From Nostocoides sp. F2B08 (GTDB taxonomy: Bacteria; Actinomycetota; Actinomycetes; Actinomycetales; Dermatophilaceae): a stretch of 64,000 nucleotides of DNA. Shown piece after piece: positions 35,643-43,915 of this stretch; the first letter of the stretch is position 1, and the number at the start of each line of letters is the position of its first letter. The position numbers and the translations under genes are program-made. The notes beneath the pieces were generated by a model. The model had not been told where the DNA came from. It did not search any database and was given only the letters and a program-made list of their open reading frames with translations. The DNA is taken from NCBI RefSeq assembly GCF_009184895.1, contig NZ_WESE01000007.1, forward strand, positions 1-64,000, in the 5' to 3' direction.

Positions 35643-37208
35643 ATGCTGGACTTCACAGCCATCGACTTTGAAACGGCCAACTCCTACCGGGGCTCACCCT
35701 GTGCCGTCGGCTTGATCCGGTATCGGAACGGTCAGCCCGTTGATGAGCGGCGGTGGCTGATCAGACCTCCGGAGCAGGTCGACTATTTCGCGCCCTTCAA
35801 TGTCGCTCTGCACGGCATCGACGCCGACACGGTGCGAGGTGCCCCCCGGTGGCAGACTGTCCTCCCGGCGATTGTCGACTACATAGGCGATGACGTAGTG
35901 GTCGCACACAATGCGGGATTCGACATTGGAGTGATCCGGTACGCCTGCGCCGTCGACAACATCGAGTGGCCTGAAATGCGATTCCTATGCACTCTCGTGA
36001 TGAGCCGCCGTGCCATCAGGCTTCCCTCCTATCGGCTGCCGTTCGTGTGCGAAGCAGTGGGGTTCGAGATGGGGGACCATCACGATCCGTTAGCAGACGC
36101 TCGGGCAGCGGGCAGGATCATTTTGGCTCTGGCCGAGTTGGCCGGCACGGATCAGCTAGCCGAGGTGGCCGCTGCCCACCACATGAGCATCGGCCGCATG
36201 AGTAGCGGTATCTACATCGGCAGCGTGGCGACCTCGGGCGGCGGCACTGGGCTGACCTTCCCGGGAGTCAACCCAGAAGCAGACCCTGACGGGTATCTGT
36301 TTGGCCGGGTCGTCGTCTTCACCGGCACGCTGATGAGCATGACCCGACAGATCGCCTGGGAGGAGTGCGCTCGCGTCGGGGCGCGGGCAGATAAGACACC
36401 CACCAAGAGGACGAACGTGCTTGTCGTGGGAGACATCAACCCGGCGGTTCTCAGGCCCGGAGCCAACATCACGGGCAAGGCGCGAAAGGCCTTCGAACTC
36501 CAAGACGAGGGCCAGCATATTGAGGTCATGACGGAAGACGACTTCCTGCGTTGCCTCGATGGAGGCGCGTTCGACAAGTTCGTCCTTCCCGATGGAGGTG
36601 TCAAGGAACTGACGATTCAACCGAGGGAGAGGAAGGTGCCCTTGGACGCGCGACAACCCCCTGCCGAGCCGAAGCCTCACAAACCTCCCAGGCCGCTACG
36701 TCGGGAGTGGGTCCCCACTGATCAGACCTGTTCGGTGGAGGGATGCAGCGACACGGCCATGTTCCGCACCCGGACCAAACCCGCGTTCTGCAACGTCCAC
36801 ATAGGCGCCATCCTGTGGCAAGGGGGTCTGATCGCACTTGAGTCGTTCACCCACCCGCAGGACTACCTACTGACTCGGTGTGTTCAGTGCGAGAACGTCG
36901 CCCACTACAGGTTCGAGTACGTCCAGCAGAAGATCGGCGAGGGAGAGAGAACCTGCCGCGCCTGCTATTGGCGGAAGTGGTCCCAGGAGTCAATGCGCCT
37001 GGAGGGCCGGTTCGCGAACCTCACCCCGGTCACATACGCTGACGCGCAGGCGATAGCCGAGGCCCACGGCTTTCGCTATCTAGGACCACTGACCAACCCT
37101 TCTCTGCCGAGCGATCCTCACCGAACTGAGTGTGTTCGTTGCGGCAAGATCACAGCCGAGAGGCTGGCAGACATAGCCTTTGGATGCACCTGCACCCCGC
37201 GCGAGTAG
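35643..37208 (+). CDS. DnaQ-like exonuclease with BRCT domain and zinc-binding C-terminus
   Basis: 521 residues. The N-terminal DEDD exonuclease has DFET (Asp8, Glu10), VVAHNAGFD (Asp94) and DHHDPLADARA (His147, Asp152). A BRCT domain follows (about 217-300, FGRVVVFTGTLMSMTRQIAW and NVLVVGD). The C-terminal 180 residues hold several Cys/His clusters (CSVEGC...FCNVH, RCVQC, CRACYW, CVRCGK, CTC), probable zinc sites. The exonuclease-BRCT order occurs in DinG/PolC-epsilon-like proteins; the long zinc region is not usual. It is the last gene before the att site. Confidence 0.85.
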   Translation: MLDFTAIDFETANSYRGSPCAVGLIRYRNGQPVDERRWLIRPPEQVDYFAPFNVALHGIDADTVRGAPRWQTVLPAIVDYIGDDVVVAHNAGFDIGVIRYACAVDNIEWPEMRFLCTLVMSRRAIRLPSYRLPFVCEAVGFEMGDHHDPLADARAAGRIILALAELAGTDQLAEVAAAHHMSIGRMSSGIYIGSVATSGGGTGLTFPGVNPEADPDGYLFGRVVVFTGTLMSMTRQIAWEECARVGARADKTPTKRTNVLVVGDINPAVLRPGANITGKARKAFELQDEGQHIEVMTEDDFLRCLDGGAFDKFVLPDGGVKELTIQPRERKVPLDARQPPAEPKPHKPPRPLRREWVPTDQTCSVEGCSDTAMFRTRTKPAFCNVHIGAILWQGGLIALESFTHPQDYLLTRCVQCENVAHYRFEYVQQKIGEGERTCRACYWRKWSQESMRLEGRFANLTPVTYADAQAIAEAHGFRYLGPLTNPSLPSDPHRTECVRCGKITAERLADIAFGCTCTPRE

Positions 37209-37537
37209 CGCGCACGTCTCTCTCACAGCACCCTCACAAACGTCCTCACACGAGGCAGGACGAGAGCTGCCCTGAGCGGACAGAGGTGCCGAGAGGGATC
37301 TGGAGGTCGTGGACGAGCAGCAGGTCCTGGGGTCTCCTGTAGATGCGGCTGACAGCTCGTCAGCTGACGTAGGCATCACGACGGTCCAGTCTCGGATCCA
37401 CGGGTGGTGGTTGGTTGTGACTCGCGCAGGGAGTACCGGTTCTACTCGGGACGATAGACTCGCAGAGACAACCTGAAGATCGGTGCACCCCCAGGGGGCA
37501 CGGCCCCGGTTTTGCAGGGGACAACGGGGACGAACGA
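37209..37537. other. Intergenic end of the element
   Basis: About 330 bases between the exonuclease gene and the att region. A small hairpin (gtgcacccccagggggcac, near 37482-37500) lies here. I see no gene, tRNA body or promoter that I can support. Integrase-binding arm sites could lie here. Confidence 0.4.
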
Positions 37538-37592
37538 GATCCAATTTCGTGCTCAAACGGTCGAATTCGCTGGCCCTGAGCACGATTCGATC
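37538..37592. repeat. Imperfect inverted repeat beside the att site
   Basis: The left arm gatccaatttcgtgctca (37538-37555) and the right arm tgagcacgattcgatc (37577-37592) are inverted copies apart from two extra bases and one mismatch. The spacer holds cgaattcg, itself a palindrome. The repeat ends one base before the att core, which fits a site bound by integrase or excisionase. Confidence 0.7.
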
Positions 37593-37593
37593 A

Positions 37594-37617
37594 GGTTCAA
37601 GTCCCCCCTCGGACACC
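37594..37617 (+). other. Element attachment site: 3' end copy of tRNA-Leu
   Basis: The 24 bases are ggttcaagtccccc (T-loop and 3' T-stem) followed by ctcggacacc (acceptor strand, discriminator A and CC). This is the usual end of actinobacterial tRNA-Leu genes. The five bases before the T-loop cannot pair with CCCCC and no anticodon arm precedes, so it is a copied 3' end, not a gene. Integrases of such elements use the tRNA 3' end as the core and leave one copy at each junction. Chromosomal genes begin right after it. Confidence 0.8.
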
Positions 37618-37621
37618 GGAC

Positions 37622-37658
37622 GTCCCCCGTGTTCCTGCAGGTCAGGAGCGCGGGGGAC
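37622..37658. terminator. GC-rich hairpin just after the att site
   Basis: gtcccccg (37622-37629) and cgggggac (37651-37658) form an 8-bp perfect stem with an inner imperfect part. No T-run follows. In the element-free chromosome it would lie directly downstream of tRNA-Leu, so it may be the tRNA's own terminator. Confidence 0.5.
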
Positions 37659-37787
37659 AATCTGTTCCGGGTCCGGCAGAACCTGCCGTAGGCGCTCGCG
37701 CGGGGACCGAAGCATCGTCCCAGCCGCCGGAGTTCATGGGTCCCGGAGGGCGCCCCTCGATCGTCGCGCCCTGTCGAGCGCGGCGAC

Positions 37788-38723
37788 TCACGCCTCCTGC
37801 CGTGCGCGGACTTTGGCGGCGCGCTCCTCCCGCTTCTCGACGAACCGGGTCGCTTCGGCATCAAGGGCCGCCACCGCCGAGGCGAGCTGGTCGCGTGCCT
37901 TCTCGCCCTCGGAATCGAGGCCCTCGAGCTCCCATACGCCCCACTGACGGAGCAACGGCGCGACGATATCGTCGTGGTGGATGCGGAGGTCGTAGATGCC
38001 GGCCATCGCCATCTGTACGGCCTTGCGCCCGAACCCCGGGATGATCGCACCGGGCATCTGGAAGTCGACGACCTCGTCGGTGATCGCGCGCATCGTCTGG
38101 TTGGGCGCCAGTTCCAGCGCGCCCTGGATGATGTTGCGGTAGAAGATCATGTGCAGGTTCTCGTCCTTGGCGACCCGAGTCAGCAGCTTCTCGGCGATCG
38201 GTTCGTCGGTGAACTTCCCTGTGTTCCGGTGTGAGACCCGAGTAGCCAGTTCCTGGAACGAGACGTAGGCGCACACGTTGAGCAGCGGTTTGTCGCCTGA
38301 GTCGTAGCCCGTCTCCATCGTCTGCATGCGGGCCCGCTCCAGCTCGTCGGGGTCCACGCCGCGGGTGACGAGCAGATAGTCGCGGATGCAGAATGCGTGG
38401 CGACCCTCTTCCGCGGTCCACCGGTTCACCCAGGAGCCCCACGCGCTGTCACGGCCGAACGCCCGCTCGATCTCACGGTGGTAGCTCGGCAGGTTGTCCT
38501 CGGTCAGCAGGTTGACCTCGAGCGCGGTGCGTGCGATCTGGGACAGCTGGGACTGGTCCGCCGACCACGCCTCGCCACCGAGCTCCGCGAAATCGCGACC
38601 GAGCGACCATGGAACGTACTCGTGCGGCATCCAGTCCTGTGCCACCTGCAGATGCCGGTTGAGGTTCTCCTCGGCAACCGGCTCCAGCGCCGCGAGCAAC
38701 TGGGTCGTGTCGAGATCGGGCAT
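37788..38723 (-). CDS. Acyl-ACP desaturase (stearoyl-type di-iron)
   Basis: 311 residues, start ATG with GGGGAGG upstream. The family pattern is complete: EENLNRHLQVAQDW near the N-terminus (first Glu ligand region), WTAEEGRHAFCIRDY (Glu-x-x-His), YVSFQELATRVSHRN and RVAKDENLHMIFYRN (Glu-x-x-His). These are the four-helix di-iron ligands. It would place a double bond in acyl chains bound to ACP, as in mycobacterial DesA1/DesA2. The C-terminal 40 residues are Arg/Glu-rich. It is the first complete chromosomal gene right of the element. Confidence 0.93.
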   Translation of the reverse strand: MPDLDTTQLLAALEPVAEENLNRHLQVAQDWMPHEYVPWSLGRDFAELGGEAWSADQSQLSQIARTALEVNLLTEDNLPSYHREIERAFGRDSAWGSWVNRWTAEEGRHAFCIRDYLLVTRGVDPDELERARMQTMETGYDSGDKPLLNVCAYVSFQELATRVSHRNTGKFTDEPIAEKLLTRVAKDENLHMIFYRNIIQGALELAPNQTMRAITDEVVDFQMPGAIIPGFGRKAVQMAMAGIYDLRIHHDDIVAPLLRQWGVWELEGLDSEGEKARDQLASAVAALDAEATRFVEKREERAAKVRARQEA

Positions 38724-38893
38724 GGGTCCTCCCCAGGTGGGTGCGGGGCGTGAGCGGCGTCACGTCCGTGGATCCTCAGCCTGCACCCTTCCGTCGCCCG
38801 AGTCCACCCACCGCGACCGGTCTCGTCCGACCGCCGCCCGTCCTCGGCCTCCCTTCGTGACGCGTCCGTGGCCCGGACCGGACCCCTCGGCCG

Positions 38894-39340
38894 GTGTCGT
38901 CTACCGCTGCCACTGAGCCGTTGCCGACGGCTGACGACGCCCTTGCCGAGCGTCCTCGCCGCGTGCTGGTCGCGGGCGTCTCCGGAGCCGGCAAGAGCAC
39001 CCTCGCGTGCCGGGTCGCCGACACGATCGGCGCTCTCCACATCGAGATGGACGGGCTCGTCCGCGGACGGAACTGGACGGAACGAACCCGGTTCGCCGCC
39101 GATGTCGAGCGATTCTCGCGCGGGTCCACATAGGACACGGAGTGGGCAGTACTCGACGGTTCGCCTACCGCTCCTCGACCGGTGCGACCGCATCGTCCGC
39201 TTGGGCCCGGACCACCGGGCGGCTGCCCGCGCGGCGGGTCCAGGCAGCGATGTGGTCCAGGCCGGCCCTCGATCGTCCGGCTGGAGAGCCACGCACAGAC
39301 CCAGCGATGGCTCGAGTCGGTGCTCGCCACCTCACCGTGA
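38894..39340 (+). pseudogene. P-loop kinase (topology-modulation type), degenerate
   Basis: The first 79 residues are intact: VLVAGVSGAGKSTLACRVAD is a P-loop and IGALHIEMDGLVRGRNWTER matches small adenylate-kinase-like proteins. A TAG stops the frame after RFSRGST. The continuation is found in other frames (TEW, then QYSTVRLPLLDRCDRIVRLG, then IVRLESHAQTQRWLESV at the end). Roughly the middle third is missing. The pieces point to one decayed gene. Confidence 0.6.
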
Positions 39341-39423
39341 GCCGAGGAGCCTCGCAGAGCTCGCGTGCTTCAGGCGCCGCGCCGCGAGTCCGTCGACGAC
39401 CTCGGTGCAACGGAGCCGATACG

Positions 39424-39831
39424 TCAGCGGGCGCGGGGGGCCTTGACCGACAGCACCGGGCAGTCCGCCTCCAGAAGGATGCGCTGCGCGTTCGAACCGA
39501 GGACGAGCTTGCCGATGGGGCTGCGTCGACGCAGCCCGATGACGATGAGGGTGGCGCCGACCTCCTCGGCCACCTCGATGAGGTCGTCGGTCGGGTCGTT
39601 GCCACGCACCAGGGTCATCACCTCGAACTCACACCCCGCCGCGGCCAGCTCGGCGCGGACCGCCTCGAGCTCCTCCTCGGTCCTGATGGCCTCGTCGCCG
39701 TCGAAGGACACCCCGCCCTTGTGCGAGTTGATGACCACCAGCTTCTGGTGTCGGTCCTTGGCCTCCTGCCGGGCGGCATGGAGTGCCGCATGCCCCTCAG
39801 GGGTGGGTACGTACCCGACAACGACTGCCAT
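39424..39831 (-). CDS. Universal stress protein (UspA family)
   Basis: 135 residues. It begins MAVVVGYVPTPEGHAALHAA and has the nucleotide-binding end GLRRRSPIGKLVLGSNAQRI, matching Gly-2x-Gly-9x-Gly-Ser, followed by VLSVKAP. A strong GGAGG precedes the ATG. Usp domains with this motif bind ATP. The role is not predictable. The gene is transcribed away from the M20 peptidase gene. Confidence 0.92.
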   Translation of the reverse strand: MAVVVGYVPTPEGHAALHAARQEAKDRHQKLVVINSHKGGVSFDGDEAIRTEEELEAVRAELAAAGCEFEVMTLVRGNDPTDDLIEVAEEVGATLIVIGLRRRSPIGKLVLGSNAQRILLEADCPVLSVKAPRAR

Positions 39832-39913
39832 GTGGTCCTCCTCGACCTTCGCACGACCCTGGGGGAAGGGTCATCGCCTCTGTCTCCGCAGGATATCGAA
39901 GCCGACCGGTGCG

Positions 39914-39919
39914 TAGGCT
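39914..39919 (+). promoter_or_regulatory. Leaderless -10 box for the M20 peptidase
   Basis: TAGGCT ends seven bases before ATG 39927, which selects this start over the longer in-frame reading. Confidence 0.6.
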
Positions 39920-39926
39920 GGCAGGT

Positions 39927-41294
39927 ATGTCTGACACACCGGGGAGCAGTGGGTCCACGACGTCGACCCGGCCGGCGGCGCCTCGCGACGAGGTCGTCCA
40001 GCTGTGCCGTGACTTGATCCGTATCGACACAAGCAACTTCGGGGACGGCTCGGGGCCGGGTGAGGCGGAGGCTGCGGCTTACGTCGTCGACCGACTCCGT
40101 GAGGTGGGTCTGGAGCCGCAGGTCTACGAGGCCGCGGCCGGCAGGATCAGTGTCGCCGTCCGCATTCCCGGTGCGGACCGCGAACGTCCGGCCCTCTGTG
40201 TCCACGGACACCTCGACGTCGTGCCGGCTCAGGCCGCCGACTGGGAGGTCGATCCGTTCGGCGCAGAGCTGCGCGACGGTTGTGTCTGGGGGCGCGGGGC
40301 CGTCGACATGAAGGGGATGGACGCGATGATCCTGGCTGTCGTCCGTCACCTCGCACGCACCGGCGAACTCCCGCCGCGAGATCTCGTCGTCGTGTTCTTC
40401 GCCGACGAGGAGGCCGGGGGCGTGCAGGGGTCGCACTACATGGTTGAGAACCACCCCGAGGTCTTCGACGGGGTGACCGAGGCTGTGAGCGAGGTCGGTG
40501 GCTACAGCGTGACGGTCGAAAGCAGCGACGGCACGCCGACGAGGGCATACCTGCTGCAGACGGCCGAGAAGGGCATCGCCTGGCTACGACTACGGGCGCA
40601 CGGCAGAGCCGGCCATGGCTCGGTCCCGAACTCCGACAATGCGATCGCGCATCTCGCTGGGGCGCTCGCGCGGATCGCGGCCCACGAGTGGCCGCGTGAG
40701 TTCATCGCGTCGACACGCACGTTGCTCGACGGGTTGGCCGACCTGACCGGCATCCGATACACCGACGACGACGTCGAGGATCTGCTCGATCAGATCGGGG
40801 GAGCCGAGGGCTTCGTGCGAGCTACGCTCCAGGACACGGCCAACCCGACGATGCTCGGCGCGGGATACAAGCACAACGTGATTCCACAGGAGGCGACGGC
40901 GGCGCTGGACTGCCGGTTCCTGCCCGGCCACGAGGACGACCTGCTGGCCACGTTGAAGGATCTCGTCGGCGGAAACGTGGAGATCGAGGTGGAGCATCAG
41001 GACATCGCGCTGGATGCGCCCTTCGAGACCCCGCTCGTCGAGGCGATGAAGGAAGCGCTCCTCACGGAGGATCCTCGGGCCGTCGTTCTGCCGTACTGCC
41101 TCTCGGGCGGCACCGACAACAAGGCACTGTCCCTCCTCGGCATCACCGGGTACGGTTTCGCGCCGCTCCGACTGCCCGCCGATCTCGACTTCGCGCCGAT
41201 GTTCCACGGCATCAATGAACGCGTTCCCACCGAGTCACTCGAGTTCGGGGCCACCGTCCTGCACCGATTCATCCAGCTGAGTGCTCGGGACTGA
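39927..41294 (+). CDS. M20 family metallopeptidase
   Basis: 455 residues. The metal and catalytic segments are visible: CVHGHLDVVPAQ (His and Asp), VWGRGAVDMKGMDAM (bridging Asp), FFADEEAGG (catalytic Glu and ligand Glu) and MFHGINERVP (last His). The lid domain starts near residue 210 (GRAGHGSVPNSDNAIAHLAG). It would cleave peptides or N-acylated amino acids. The substrate is not known. In many actinomycetes this gene heads the run that ends with mshC. Confidence 0.9.
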   Translation: MSDTPGSSGSTTSTRPAAPRDEVVQLCRDLIRIDTSNFGDGSGPGEAEAAAYVVDRLREVGLEPQVYEAAAGRISVAVRIPGADRERPALCVHGHLDVVPAQAADWEVDPFGAELRDGCVWGRGAVDMKGMDAMILAVVRHLARTGELPPRDLVVVFFADEEAGGVQGSHYMVENHPEVFDGVTEAVSEVGGYSVTVESSDGTPTRAYLLQTAEKGIAWLRLRAHGRAGHGSVPNSDNAIAHLAGALARIAAHEWPREFIASTRTLLDGLADLTGIRYTDDDVEDLLDQIGGAEGFVRATLQDTANPTMLGAGYKHNVIPQEATAALDCRFLPGHEDDLLATLKDLVGGNVEIEVEHQDIALDAPFETPLVEAMKEALLTEDPRAVVLPYCLSGGTDNKALSLLGITGYGFAPLRLPADLDFAPMFHGINERVPTESLEFGATVLHRFIQLSARD

Positions 41295-41337
41295 GTCAAC
41301 CGGGACGAGCGAACCGGGCTGAATGAACCGAGAAGAG

Positions 41338-41616
41338 TCAGTAACGAGCCCGGATGATCTTGCGTCTCAGCCAGGTCCTGCGCCGCCCACCGACATAGAT
41401 GCGGGTGCGGAACAGCTCCCAGTGGCCGTACTCCGCGTCCTCGGTGAGGCGGCGCCGCATGTCCGACTTGGTCACGTCGCGGGTGAAGTCGAGCACCCGG
41501 ATCTCATATTCGCCGCGGTAGCGTCCCCCCGGCCCCGGCGCGATGACCCGGTCGGTGGGGACCGCGGGGTCGGGTCCGCGTGTTCCGTCTGTGTCGTACA
41601 TCGGTGCCATTGTCAC
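41338..41616 (-). CDS. DUF5703 family protein
   Basis: 92 residues (a start at ATG 41610 would give 90). The core YEIRVLDFTRDVTKSDMRRR and EYGHWELFRTRIYVGGRRRT is the DUF5703 pattern. The C-terminus is very basic (WLRRKIIRARY), which suggests nucleic-acid contact. It is a small actinobacterial protein without known function, transcribed toward the peptidase gene. Confidence 0.8.
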   Translation of the reverse strand: MTMAPMYDTDGTRGPDPAVPTDRVIAPGPGGRYRGEYEIRVLDFTRDVTKSDMRRRLTEDAEYGHWELFRTRIYVGGRRRTWLRRKIIRARY

Positions 41617-41626
41617 CCATTGGCAG

Positions 41627-41632
41627 TAATCT
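41627..41632 (+). promoter_or_regulatory. Leaderless -10 box for the acidic protein
   Basis: TAATCT ends seven bases before ATG 41640 and has no ribosome site after it. Confidence 0.55.
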
Positions 41633-41639
41633 CGCTGGC

Positions 41640-42029
41640 ATGAGCCCTGATCCTCGCGCTGCCCTCGCCGTCCTCACAGCTGCGCTGGAACGGCACCTGG
41701 AGGCGTGCGCGTCGAAGCACGGAGACGACGATCCGGCGATCATCGTCGCCGCCGACGCCCTCGCGGACGCATTCGACGCCTACGACGAGGCGCTTCTCGA
41801 CACCTACGGCGAGGTCACACCCCTCGAGATCTATGACGGGGAGGGGATCGACGAGTTCGAGGACGAGGACGAACTCGACGATGACGATGAGGACGACGAG
41901 GACGATGAGGACGACGATGAGGACGACGACAGCGACGAGAGCGAAGACTTCGACGAGGACGACCTCGACCCGGACCCGGACGACGACTTCGACGACCACC
42001 TCGAGGACGACGACACCCTGAGCCGCTGA
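41640..42029 (+). CDS. Acidic low-complexity protein
   Basis: 129 residues. The first 65 residues are helical (AALAVLTAALERHLEACASK, ADALADAFDAYDEALLDTYG). The rest is almost only Asp and Glu from about 72 on, ending DDDTLSR. The same region read backwards gives Ser-rich frames that are artefacts. The gene has a fixed place before the LLM oxidoreductase in several actinomycetes as I recall it. The acidic tail could bind basic proteins or metal. Confidence 0.75.
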   Translation: MSPDPRAALAVLTAALERHLEACASKHGDDDPAIIVAADALADAFDAYDEALLDTYGEVTPLEIYDGEGIDEFEDEDELDDDDEDDEDDEDDDEDDDSDESEDFDEDDLDPDPDDDFDDHLEDDDTLSR

Positions 42030-42042
42030 CCCGGGGGCCCTC

Positions 42043-43158
42043 ATGGAACTCGGGATCAACCTCGGATATGTCGGGCTGCGCGGCCAGAGCGCTGTCCGCA
42101 GCGCTGCCGGACCGGACGCCGGCGCACGCGCCCGCGCGGACCTCGAGACAATGATCCAGGCGGCCGTGCTCGCCGACCACCTCGGCTACCGCGTCGCATG
42201 GGTGGCAGAGGCCTACGGGTCGGACGCCCCGACGATCATGTCGTGGGTCGGTGCGCGGACGACAGCGATCGATGTCGGCTCGGCCGTCCTCCAGATCCCG
42301 GCGCGAACACCGGCCATGACAGCCATGACCGCGGCCACACTGGACACCCTCACCGGCGGTCGGGTCCGGATCGGCCTCGGCGTGTCCGGGCCGCAGGTCA
42401 GCGAAGGGTGGCATGGCGTCCCGTTCCGGCATCCGCTCGGACGGACCCGCGAGTACGTCGACATCATCCGACAGGTGCTTCGGCGGGAGCGACTCACCTA
42501 TGCCGGACGCCACTTCACCCTGCCTCTTCCGAACGGACCGGGCAAGGCGCTCAAGCTCACCATCAGTCCGGTCCGCGAGCACATCCCGATCTATCTCGCC
42601 GCTGTGGGCCCCAAGAACCTCGAGCTCGCGGGGGAGATCGCCGACGGGTGGCTGGCGATCTTCTTCGCGCCGGAGCGGTCCGAGAGGCAGCTGGAAGCAC
42701 TGCGACGTGGGCGCCGTGCGGCCGGCCGGGGTACGACCGACGACCCGCTGTCCGGCTTCGACGTCGTCCCCACCGTGCCGGTCGCGGTCGTCGACGACGT
42801 CCGCGAAGGGCTCCGCCGCATCGCGCCCTACGCGGCGCTGTACATCGGCGGGATGGGCTCTCGTGAGCAGAACTTCTACAACCGCCTGGCCTGCGAGATG
42901 GGTTTCGAGGATGAGGCGGCACACATTCAGGACCTCTATCTCACCGGCCGCCACCGCGATGCGGCCGATGCCGTCCCGGATGAGTTCCTCGACGCCACCT
43001 CGCTCGTGGGACCCAGGGAGCGGATCGCCGACCGCCTGGAGCGGTACCGCGCGGCCGGGGTCACGACCTTGACGGTGGCGCCCTACTCCACAACGTTGGA
43101 GGAGGGCGCTGAACTGCTCCGCATCATGTCCGAACTCGTCCTGGGGTCGCGCCGGTGA
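42043..43158 (+). CDS. LLM class F420-dependent oxidoreductase
   Basis: 371 residues. Luciferase-like TIM barrel: MELGINLGYVGLRGQ, ADHLGYRVAWVAEAYGSDAP, LTGGRVRIGLGVSGPQVSEG and YLAAVGPKNLELAGEIADGW. The F420-type LLM family is typical of actinobacteria. The substrate is unknown. A GGGGG site stands just before the ATG. It overlaps the phosphomutase gene by 4 bases. Confidence 0.9.
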   Translation: MELGINLGYVGLRGQSAVRSAAGPDAGARARADLETMIQAAVLADHLGYRVAWVAEAYGSDAPTIMSWVGARTTAIDVGSAVLQIPARTPAMTAMTAATLDTLTGGRVRIGLGVSGPQVSEGWHGVPFRHPLGRTREYVDIIRQVLRRERLTYAGRHFTLPLPNGPGKALKLTISPVREHIPIYLAAVGPKNLELAGEIADGWLAIFFAPERSERQLEALRRGRRAAGRGTTDDPLSGFDVVPTVPVAVVDDVREGLRRIAPYAALYIGGMGSREQNFYNRLACEMGFEDEAAHIQDLYLTGRHRDAADAVPDEFLDATSLVGPRERIADRLERYRAAGVTTLTVAPYSTTLEEGAELLRIMSELVLGSRR

Positions 43159-43865
43159 CGACCTGCCTCCTCATTCGCCACGGACAGTCGGAGGCGAACG
43201 TCGACGGGATCCTGGCCGGTCACCTGGACAGTCGCCTGACCGACGCGGGCACCACCCAGGTTCGTCGACTCGCCGAGACCCTTTCAGCCGTTCCTGTCCG
43301 GCTCGTGGTCACCAGCCCGCTGCAACGGTGCGCGGTGACCGCTCGAGAGATCGTCGCCGCCCAGCCAGGGCGTCCGCACGCCCAGCCCGACGAACGGATC
43401 GTCGAAGTCCGGTACGGCGCCTGGACCGGACGCCCGCTCAAGGAGTTGGCGTCGGAGGAGCTCTGGTCCGCGATCCAGTCGACGCCGAGCTCCGTGACCT
43501 TCCCGGCTGACCCGGTGCATGCCTCGGAGTCGATGACGGCCATGACCGATCGCGCCTGGGAGGCCTGGCAGGAGTGGGATCACACCATCGGCGAGACCTA
43601 CGGCGCGCAGGCGGTCTGGGCGCTGGTCTCGCACGGTGACGTCATCAAGGCACTTCTCGCGAGGGCGATGGGGCTGGCTTTGGATGCCTTCCAGAGTATC
43701 GTCGTCGACCCTGCATCCGTCAGTGTCGTGCATCGGATGGGTGACCGGACGGCCGTGGGGGCCATGAACGTCCGCGAGGATGTCATTCAGCGTCTGGCCG
43801 AGGCCGCATCCTCCTCCGGCCAGCCCGCCGCCAACGCAGGAACCGTAGGTGGCGGCAACGGCTGA
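43155..43865 (+). CDS. MSMEG_4193-family phosphomutase-like protein (histidine phosphatase fold)
   Basis: 236 residues, GTG start overlapping the previous stop. It has the catalytic LIRHGQSEAN (His and Arg), VRYGAWTGRPLKELA and the second His in ALVSHGDVIKAL. These belong to the branch often called MSMEG_4193 phosphomutase. The substrate has not been shown. It is coupled with the LLM gene and lies upstream of the DUF3090 gene. Confidence 0.9.
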   Translation: MTTCLLIRHGQSEANVDGILAGHLDSRLTDAGTTQVRRLAETLSAVPVRLVVTSPLQRCAVTAREIVAAQPGRPHAQPDERIVEVRYGAWTGRPLKELASEELWSAIQSTPSSVTFPADPVHASESMTAMTDRAWEAWQEWDHTIGETYGAQAVWALVSHGDVIKALLARAMGLALDAFQSIVVDPASVSVVHRMGDRTAVGAMNVREDVIQRLAEAASSSGQPAANAGTVGGGNG

Positions 43866-43903
43866 ACGTGCCGATCGACGCCGTCGGGGCGTTGGGCGAC
43901 GGT

Positions 43904-43909
43904 TAGGGT
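43904..43909 (+). promoter_or_regulatory. Leaderless -10 box for the DUF3090 gene
   Basis: TAGGGT ends six bases before ATG 43916. Confidence 0.55.
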
Positions 43910-43915
43910 GACTCC

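Noticed and set aside
37541-37617. A complete tRNA-Leu gene
   Set aside because: Only the T-loop and acceptor end match. The bases before the T-loop cannot form the T-stem and no D or anticodon arm is present, so it is an att copy.
37080-37715. Minus-strand frame crossing the att site
   Set aside because: Spans the element junction and the end of the exonuclease gene and has no recognisable content.
41850-41990. gac/gag repeat as a satellite or CRISPR-like array
   Set aside because: It is the Asp/Glu codon run of a real gene, without a unit-spacer structure. No CRISPR array is seen in the window.
41815-42954. Minus-strand frame over the acidic protein and LLM gene
   Set aside because: A shadow made by the Asp/Glu codon repeat read backwards.
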